From positions 1-60,204 of the forward strand of contig JAOMJV010000004.1 of the NCBI GenBank assembly GCA_028351415.1: 60,204 nt of DNA, written 5' to 3'. Made by a program: the position numbers and the translations under genes. The DNA comes from Candidatus Nitrosopumilus sp. (GTDB lineage: Archaea > Thermoproteota > Nitrososphaeria > Nitrososphaerales > Nitrosopumilaceae). The notes under the pieces were generated by a model that saw only the letters and a list, made by a program, of their open reading frames with translations, had not been told where the DNA came from and did not search any database. Below are positions 54,398 through 60,204 of this stretch, in pieces. Position 1 is the first letter of the stretch. Every line of letters begins with the position of its first letter.

Positions 54398-55653
54398 CAA
54401 ATAATATAGAATCCCTGTTTAGAAATACAGACCCAATAGTAACAGAAATTTTAAACAAAGCACTATCAGAAAAAGAAATATCTGCTAAAGAAGGAATAGA
54501 GCTGTACAAAACAAAAGGAATTGAGTTTCATCTGGTAGGATTAGTGGCAAATGAATTACGAAAAAGAAGAGTAGGGAACACAGTATCTTATGTAGTTAAT
54601 AGAAATATCAATTTTACAAATGTGTGCATTAAGCAATGTGGGTTTTGTGCATTTAGTAGGGATTTTAGAGAAGAAGAAGGATATTTTCTACCAACAGAAG
54701 AAATTGTACGTAGAGCAAAAGAAGCTCATAGCCTAGGTGCAACAGAAGTTTGCATTCAAGCAGGATTACCACCAGACATGAAAGGAGATTTGTATGAAAG
54801 TATTTGCAGAGAAATTAAAAAAGAAATTCCAGATATCCATATTCATGGATTTTCACCTGAGGAAATTCTTTACGGGGCAACTAGATCAAATGTTTCAATT
54901 ATAGAATTTTTAAAAAGAATGAAGGATGCAGGGGTTAATACACTGCCAGGAACATCTGCAGAAATTTTGGATCAAAAATTAAGGGATAAAATATCTCCAG
55001 GAAGAATTACAGTAAAAGAATGGGAAGAGGTTATCAAAGGAGCTCACAAGATGGGAATAACTACAACATCAACTATGATGTTTGGTCATCTAGAAACACT
55101 TGAAGAAAGAGTAAATCACATTGTAAAATTAAGAGAAATTCAAAAAGAGACAGGAGGGTTTACGGAATTTGTTCCACTAAATTTTGTCCATACAGAAGCA
55201 CCAATGTACAAACATCAACTACATGAAGGAATACAGCAAGGTGGAAGTGGAAATGATGTTTTACTCACACATGCAATTGCAAGAATTATGTTCAATAATT
55301 CAATAGACAATATTCAAATGTCATGGGTAAAGGAAGGTCAAAAAATGTCACAACTGTTACTAATGTGGGGGGCAAATGATTTTGGCGGGACGTTAATGAA
55401 TGAGAGCATATCGACATCAGCAGGTTCAGAGCACGGGCAATTGATAAGACCAAAAGAAATAAGACGAATGGCACGGGAAATAGGAAGAATTCCAGCTGAA
55501 AGAAATACACAGTATAAAATATTAAAAAAGTTTGAAGCAGGAAATGAATCTGAAGAGGGATTAGACAAGATTACAGATTATTCACAATTTGGATCATATG
55601 CAGAATTAATTAAAATTAATGAATTCAGATACAAAAATCCAAGAGAAAAATAA
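54388..55653 (+). CDS. cofH: FO synthase subunit CofH
   Basis: 421 residues, radical SAM with CIKQCGFC (C-x3-C-x2-C) in NVCIKQCGFCAFSRDF, then EVCIQAGLPPDMKG, HIHGFSPEE and PGTSAEILDQKLRDKISPG. Starts inside the end of cofG. Adds the tyrosine-derived part to the flavin precursor. The TldE-like gene starts directly after its stop. Confidence 0.94.
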   Translation: MEMTNNIESLFRNTDPIVTEILNKALSEKEISAKEGIELYKTKGIEFHLVGLVANELRKRRVGNTVSYVVNRNINFTNVCIKQCGFCAFSRDFREEEGYFLPTEEIVRRAKEAHSLGATEVCIQAGLPPDMKGDLYESICREIKKEIPDIHIHGFSPEEILYGATRSNVSIIEFLKRMKDAGVNTLPGTSAEILDQKLRDKISPGRITVKEWEEVIKGAHKMGITTTSTMMFGHLETLEERVNHIVKLREIQKETGGFTEFVPLNFVHTEAPMYKHQLHEGIQQGGSGNDVLLTHAIARIMFNNSIDNIQMSWVKEGQKMSQLLLMWGANDFGGTLMNESISTSAGSEHGQLIRPKEIRRMAREIGRIPAERNTQYKILKKFEAGNESEEGLDKITDYSQFGSYAELIKINEFRYKNPREK

Positions 55654-57015
55654 TTGTCACCCTTAGAGAGGGCACTAACTCATTCAAACAATATAGAAGT
55701 AGACGAATGCGAGGTGGTGGTTGTTAAAAAAAATATCACAACAGTTAGAATCACAGATTCAGAAATTGTAGAAATTAAACAAAATTTTGATGAAAATTAT
55801 GGGATTAGATTAATTCATCAGAAAAAAATAGCGTCAATACAAACAACCAACAAAGAAAAAATTACAGACTCAATAGATGAAGGATTAAAAATAGCACTAA
55901 AACTAAAATCAAGAGAATTTTGGAGAGGCTTGCCAGATAAAAAAGAGGTCACGCAGTTAGAAGGAACATTTGATCAAAAACTAAAGGACATTTCAGGCTC
56001 AAAAGCAGCAGATATTGCTCAAAATATGATTAATTCATCAGAAAATAAAAAAATAGACACAATCACGGGTTCGTTGAACATAGTTTGCGAAGATTTTGAG
56101 TTAGGTAATTCCAAGGGATTAAATTTTAATCATAAATCCACATACATTTCAGGGATCATCAATGCAGAGTCAGAACAGAGCACACTACCAGTATCAGGCA
56201 TAGGCCATGCATGTGGTAGAACATTATCAAAATTTTCTCCAGAGCAAATAGGAACTGATGCAAAAAAGATGTGCATAGAATCAATCAATCCACAAAAAAT
56301 TAATTCAGATAAATATTCGATAATTTTTGATCCTTATTCAGTAGGAGAGTTACTATCATTTGTAGTAGCATCCAATTTTAATTTCAAAACAATGTCAGAA
56401 AAGAAAAGTTGCTTTTTAAATAATTTTAAAAATAAAATATCTGTAGATGAATTTAATTTAATAGATGATCCACACACGCCAGAAGGGATTGGAACAAAAG
56501 CAATAGATGATGAAGGTGTCAAAACTAAAAAAATAAAATTAATTGAAAATGGAATTTTTGAAAATGTTTTTTCAAATAGTTATGATAGTTACAAAGAAGG
56601 GGGGAAAGAATCATCAGGTAATGCAATACGAATGGGATCTCCAATGGGAAGAAGCGCAGATCCAATTCCAATTTCTGCACCACACAATCTCACAGTTGCA
56701 CCAGGCAATACATCTCAAGAAGATATGATCAAAGATACAAAACATGGATTGCTAGTAGGAAGGTTATGGTACACATATGCAGTAAATCCAATAAAAGGAG
56801 ATTTTTCATGCACTGCAAGAAGTGGAATTAGAATAATAGAAAATGGGAAAATAAAGGGACCTGGAAAATCAGTAAGAATAGTGCATAATCTTACAACATT
56901 ATTAAAAAACATATCAAGTATTGGAAATGATCAAAGAAGAGTTATTCAGTGGGCATCATTGCCGTCAATCACCCCATCAATTAAAGTTGAAAATATATCA
57001 GTGAATTCAATTTAA
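55654..57015 (+). CDS. TldD/PmbA-family protein (TldE-like)
   Basis: 453 residues from a TTG start at 55654. The PmbA/TldD fold is shown by VRITDSEIVEIKQNFDENYGIRLI, GKESSGNAIRMGSPMG and the VGRLWYTYAVNPIKGDFSCTA C-terminus. No HExxxH is present, so it is the inactive-type partner that in TldD/TldE heterodimers lacks the metal. The active TldD partner is not in the window. Located at the 3' end of cofGH, but a role in F420 is not established. Confidence 0.85.
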   Translation: MSPLERALTHSNNIEVDECEVVVVKKNITTVRITDSEIVEIKQNFDENYGIRLIHQKKIASIQTTNKEKITDSIDEGLKIALKLKSREFWRGLPDKKEVTQLEGTFDQKLKDISGSKAADIAQNMINSSENKKIDTITGSLNIVCEDFELGNSKGLNFNHKSTYISGIINAESEQSTLPVSGIGHACGRTLSKFSPEQIGTDAKKMCIESINPQKINSDKYSIIFDPYSVGELLSFVVASNFNFKTMSEKKSCFLNNFKNKISVDEFNLIDDPHTPEGIGTKAIDDEGVKTKKIKLIENGIFENVFSNSYDSYKEGGKESSGNAIRMGSPMGRSADPIPISAPHNLTVAPGNTSQEDMIKDTKHGLLVGRLWYTYAVNPIKGDFSCTARSGIRIIENGKIKGPGKSVRIVHNLTTLLKNISSIGNDQRRVIQWASLPSITPSIKVENISVNSI

Positions 57016-57033
57016 GGCTAACTTAGGCACGAA

Positions 57034-57975
57034 TTATTTCAAAAAGGTCGTTACCAAATACAACACATAACCAGTAGTCAAAATTATACCCATGGTTCTA
57101 TTGATTATTTGAGTTTTGAAACCAATTAACAAAGAAAGACCAAAAATAATCATTATGGCGTAATCAACATAAACATCAGTGGTAATCAAAATACCTCCAA
57201 GGGATGCACCAACACCCATTATCATTAAAACATTGTAGATATTACTTCCAATAATATTTCCAATTCCAATATCGCTGTGTCCTTTACGAATTGCAATGAT
57301 AGAAGTAATTAGTTCGGGAAGAGAAGTTCCAATCGCAATCACAGTAAGTCCAATAATTTTTTCAGACAAACCAAATTCAGCTGCAAGAACTACAGCATTA
57401 TCAACGGTAAGTATAGATCCAACATACAAAACAACAATACCAATTCCAATTAATCCAGCAGATTTTAGGTAGACGTTACTTTTATCAGAACTTGTGCTGT
57501 CTTCAGCAGCCCCTCTATGTTTTAATGCATTCCTAAATGTATAAAATCCAAATACACCCAATCCAATAAGAAGTAAAACTCCATCATATTGAGAAATTTC
57601 ACCATCAATGGAAATCAAAATAAGTAATACAGAAACACCCAGCATTATTGGAATTTCTTTTCGCAGTATAGATTTTTTAATTGCAAGGGGGGTAAGAATT
57701 GCAGCAAATCCAACAACCATTCCAATATTAGCAATATTACTTCCAACAATATTTCCTAAAATTATTGCACTATGATCTCCAGCAGCTGCAATACTTGCAG
57801 CAAGTTCAGGAGCTGATGTACCATATGCAATAATAGTCATACCAATTACAAGATTACTAATACGAAATTTTTTTGCAATTGTAATACCACCGCTAACTAA
57901 CCAATTTCCACCAAGACACAGCATAACTAATCCAATTATCAGCAAGGCAGCACTTAGTAAAACATCCATAATCAA
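57034..57975 (-). CDS. Calcium/sodium antiporter (CaCA family)
   Basis: 313 residues, about ten membrane helices with the two inverted alpha repeats: GTSAPELAASIAAAGD plus GNIVGSNIANIG, and GTSLPELITSIIAIRKG plus GNIIGSNIYNVL. The Glu and Asn of these repeats coordinate ions. It exchanges Ca2+ (or another cation) for Na+ across the membrane. M3 is an alternative start. Confidence 0.92.
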   Translation of the reverse strand: MIMDVLLSAALLIIGLVMLCLGGNWLVSGGITIAKKFRISNLVIGMTIIAYGTSAPELAASIAAAGDHSAIILGNIVGSNIANIGMVVGFAAILTPLAIKKSILRKEIPIMLGVSVLLILISIDGEISQYDGVLLLIGLGVFGFYTFRNALKHRGAAEDSTSSDKSNVYLKSAGLIGIGIVVLYVGSILTVDNAVVLAAEFGLSEKIIGLTVIAIGTSLPELITSIIAIRKGHSDIGIGNIIGSNIYNVLMIMGVGASLGGILITTDVYVDYAIMIIFGLSLLIGFKTQIINRTMGIILTTGYVLYLVTTFLK

Positions 57976-58176
57976 ATTTTAGAGGATGGCTGTTTAAAGG
58001 AGATGATTTACTAAAAATTTACAAGTTTACCAATTCAAATTAAGTTCAGAAAAATACCAGATACGTCAAAATACATCATTATCATCAGATCCAATATTCA
58101 AAAAATACAAAATTAGGTGTAAAAAAACAACTTAGAAGGATTGGAAATAAACAAGTCAAAGACTAATAAGGTAACG

Positions 58177-58193
58177 TACCGTACTATACGGTA
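58177..58193. promoter_or_regulatory. 7-bp inverted repeat overlapping start codon of wHTH gene
   Basis: TACCGTA-CTA-TACGGTA is a perfect palindrome whose last base is the A of the start codon at 58193. GTAC units repeat just before it. Position and the gene it precedes (a winged-helix protein) suggest an autoregulatory operator. Confidence 0.65.
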
Positions 58194-58540
58194 TGATGAA
58201 AGCAAGACTAACATATGTACCACTAGAAGTGGCAGATCAATTTGAAGACTTCATAATAAAACGAGAAGAACAAGTTTTAGATGCAGTAAAAGCAAGAACC
58301 AGAGATTTCAGCACGTTATCTTTGTTAAAGTTGTTATACCAACTTAAAGGAAATCCAATGACATTCACAAATCTATATTCAAAATCAAAAATTAGAATGA
58401 AAAGATCATTCTTGAATTATTTGCATCTATGTGTAGATTATAATTTCATTGAAAAAGAAGCAGTAGGACCAAATGTAATCTATACAATTACAGACAAAGG
58501 AAGATTAATGCTAAACCTATTCATGCAAAAGAATAATTAA
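58193..58540 (+). CDS. Winged-helix transcriptional-regulator-like protein
   Basis: 115 residues; ATGs at 58193 and 58196 are equivalent. A helix-rich N-terminus (RLTYVPLEVADQFED) precedes a wHTH with recognition segment NLYSKSKIRMKRSFLNYL and a wing ending YTITDKGRLMLNLF, the MarR/ArsR-like type. Lies 22 bases upstream of a PAC2 gene on the same strand. Its operator-like palindrome suggests self-repression. Confidence 0.8.
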   Translation: MMKARLTYVPLEVADQFEDFIIKREEQVLDAVKARTRDFSTLSLLKLLYQLKGNPMTFTNLYSKSKIRMKRSFLNYLHLCVDYNFIEKEAVGPNVIYTITDKGRLMLNLFMQKNN

Positions 58541-58562
58541 ATACAATATATCGAGGCAAACT

Positions 58563-59288
58563 GTGGAAAAAGAATTTCCAGAAGCACAAGTATTCCAAAT
58601 TAAAAAAATGGAATTAAAAAATCCGATAATATTTGCAGGGTTTGTCGGTGCAGGACTTGTAGGTCCTCTTTCAATCACTCATATGATTACAGAATTAAAA
58701 ATGGTAGAGATTGCAGTAATGAGATCAAAATACCTTCCACCATCAACGGTTTTCATGAGAGGAAGATTACGTCATCCGTTCAGATTCTATGCAAATCCAG
58801 AAGGAACAATTTGCGCAATAATTTGTGAAATAACATTACGAATGGAAGGGCTGTACACATTAGTGTCATCAATATTGGATTGGGCAGAAAAAAATGGATC
58901 CAAAGAAATAGTAATTCTGGACGGGGTTGCAAGTGCTGAACATGACGATAAAGCATATTGTGCAGCAGAAGAAGATTTAGTTAGAACAATGGCAGATAAA
59001 GATATCAGTTTAATTCCACAGGGATTCATTACAGGAATTCCAGGAGGGATACTAAATGAATGCCTAGTAAGAGAGATTCAAGGGTTGACACTATTAGCAA
59101 AAGCAAACAAAACAGAGCCTGATTCAGGCGCAGCTGCAACCCTAATTGAAGCATTAAACAGATTTTACGATATGGAAATTAACACGTCAGAACTTAAAAA
59201 AGACAAAGACAGAATCCATTCAGAATTTAACGAATTATCTCAAAAATATGTAAAGCATAGAGAAGAAATATCTGGAATGTATATGTGA
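58563..59288 (+). CDS. PAC2-family protein, second paralogue
   Basis: 241 residues from GTG. Sequence pattern NPIIFAGFVGAGLVGPLSITHMI, VILDGVASAEHDDKAY and ITGIPGGILNECLVREI match the PAC2 fold; a helical C-terminal tail follows. Only moderately similar to the protein at 21989. Probably co-transcribed with the wHTH gene upstream. Confidence 0.87.
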   Translation: MEKEFPEAQVFQIKKMELKNPIIFAGFVGAGLVGPLSITHMITELKMVEIAVMRSKYLPPSTVFMRGRLRHPFRFYANPEGTICAIICEITLRMEGLYTLVSSILDWAEKNGSKEIVILDGVASAEHDDKAYCAAEEDLVRTMADKDISLIPQGFITGIPGGILNECLVREIQGLTLLAKANKTEPDSGAAATLIEALNRFYDMEINTSELKKDKDRIHSEFNELSQKYVKHREEISGMYM

Positions 59289-59337
59289 TCTAAACTATAG
59301 GCAAAATCTTTTATTCATAATAAATACGGAACAAACT

Positions 59338-60204
59338 ATGGCTCTAACCTACAAAAAAACAGGTGTAGATATTTCAAAAATTAAACAAAGTCAAAAGGCA
59401 ATTGGAAAACTAATTGTATCAACACACAAACTTCAGAAAAAAGCAAAAATGACTCATGGGTTTGGACATTATGCAGGGATAGTTGAAATTCCAGGTGGAA
59501 AACTTTTAGCTACACATACAGACGGTGTTGGAACTAAAGTAGTAATTGCAAATATGATGAAAAAATACAACACGATAGGAATTGATTGTATTGCAATGAA
59601 TGTAAATGACATAATCTGTATCGGTGCAACACCAATATCATTTGTAGATTATATTGCTGCAAACAAAAATGATGTATCAATATTTAAAAAAATTGTAGAA
59701 GGATTGGTAAAAGGGGCAAAAAAATCAGCAGTGCCAATTGTTGGCGGAGAAACGGCAATCATGCCAGATGTAATTGAAGGTAAAGGGTTTGCATGCGATT
59801 TAGCAGGAATGGTTGTGGGATTATTAGATAAAAAAGACATGATTTTAGGAAATAAAATCAAAGCAGGAGATGTGATTATCGGAGTGAACAGTTCAGGAAT
59901 TCATTCAAACGGATATTCACTTGCAAGAGAAGCTTTGTTAACAAAATATTCAGTTAAAGACAAAGTAAAAGGAATTGGAACTATAGGAGATGCATTACTA
60001 ACACCTACAGAAATCTATACAAATCCAGTTCTTGAAATTAATCAAAAATGTAAGGTAAATGGATTAGCCCACATCACAGGAGGTTCGTTTACCAAACTAT
60101 TACGTCTCAAAAACATAGGCTATGAAATAGACTCACTTCCAAAAACACCTCCAATTATGGGACTAATAGAAGAACAAGGAGTGAAACCGGAAGAAATGTA
60201 CAAA
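59338..60204 (+). CDS. purM: Phosphoribosylformylglycinamidine cyclo-ligase, incomplete at right edge
   Basis: The first 289 residues are in the window, from ATG 59338. AIR synthetase blocks are visible: HTDGVGTKVVIA, CIAMNVNDIICIGATPISFVDYIA, VPIVGGETAIMPD, and NSSGIHSNGYSLAREAL. It closes the imidazole ring in purine synthesis using ATP. A TATA-like TCTTTTATT lies about 30 bases upstream. The C-terminus lies beyond the window. Confidence 0.95.
   Translation, partial: MALTYKKTGVDISKIKQSQKAIGKLIVSTHKLQKKAKMTHGFGHYAGIVEIPGGKLLATHTDGVGTKVVIANMMKKYNTIGIDCIAMNVNDIICIGATPISFVDYIAANKNDVSIFKKIVEGLVKGAKKSAVPIVGGETAIMPDVIEGKGFACDLAGMVVGLLDKKDMILGNKIKAGDVIIGVNSSGIHSNGYSLAREALLTKYSVKDKVKGIGTIGDALLTPTEIYTNPVLEINQKCKVNGLAHITGGSFTKLLRLKNIGYEIDSLPKTPPIMGLIEEQGVKPEEMYK

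Overview
The window is AT-rich, densely coded archaeal DNA, most like a marine ammonia-oxidising thaumarchaeon (Nitrosopumilus/Nitrosarchaeum type). The clues are archaeal TBP, Alba, eIF1/SUI1, Sec61beta, archaeal ProRS, SMC, PAC2 and DUF2070 proteins, complete coenzyme F420 genes, an archaeosortase-family protein, frequent TTG/GTG starts and TATA boxes placed for leaderless transcripts. No amo, rRNA, integrase or transposase gene is visible, so the lineage call is an inference from gene content.

Layout. 1-964: the start of a collagen-like protein leaving the left edge. 1.1-9.5 kb: a TPR protein; a sulfur block (two-domain rhodanese, siroheme nitrite/sulfite reductase, TusA); Thi4, thioredoxin reductase and cofE. 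9.5-16.3 kb: a SerB-like phosphatase, proS, a convergent egtB/egtD pair and an orphan OppF-type ATPase. 16.4-25.5 kb: smc, a decayed nitrilase pseudogene, inositol-phosphate synthase, a PAC2 protein, a LysE exporter, Alba with a repeat tail, and DNA polymerase IV with a C-terminal PIP box. 25.5-32.4 kb: archaeosortase-like protein, a DsbA-like protein with a small membrane partner, zinc-finger proteins, a geranylgeranyl-reductase-family flavoprotein and a methyltransferase. 32.5-37.2 kb: RNase P RNA, a membrane protein with a CxC-rich tail, cofD-cofC, a CPBP protease and eIF1. 37.3-45.7 kb: Sec61beta, DUF2070, a PD-(D/E)XK nuclease, a very large ABC solute-binding protein, Tsr3 and a lamin-tail-domain surface protein. 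45.8-50.3 kb: tRNA-Pro(TGG), methionine aminopeptidase, an HD hydrolase, DUF1512, TBP, a tRNA-binding protein and an unclassified structured RNA. 50.3-60.2 kb: SRPBCC protein, glycosyltransferase, HtrA protease, cofG-cofH-TldE, a Ca/Na exchanger, a wHTH gene with a palindrome over its start codon, a second PAC2 protein and purM leaving the right edge.

Functional links. cofE, cofD, cofC, cofG and cofH together cover deazaflavin formation and F420 assembly, though spread over about 46 kb in four places. Sulfur and thiol chemistry recurs (rhodanese, sulfite/nitrite reductase, TusA, Thi4, TrxB, EgtB/EgtD, DsbA-like). Several short genes (Sec61beta, a 37-residue zinc ribbon, two single-TM microproteins) are included that are easily missed.

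No gene-free stretch exceeds 300 bases except 32445-32818, which holds RNase P RNA and a T-tract. I saw no CRISPR array, insertion sequence or prophage. The most interesting unexplained items are the structured RNA at 50206-50302, the palindrome at 58177-58193, the archaeosortase-like protein with Ser where Cys is expected, the CxC-rich cytoplasmic tail, and the unsecreted-looking collagen-like protein.
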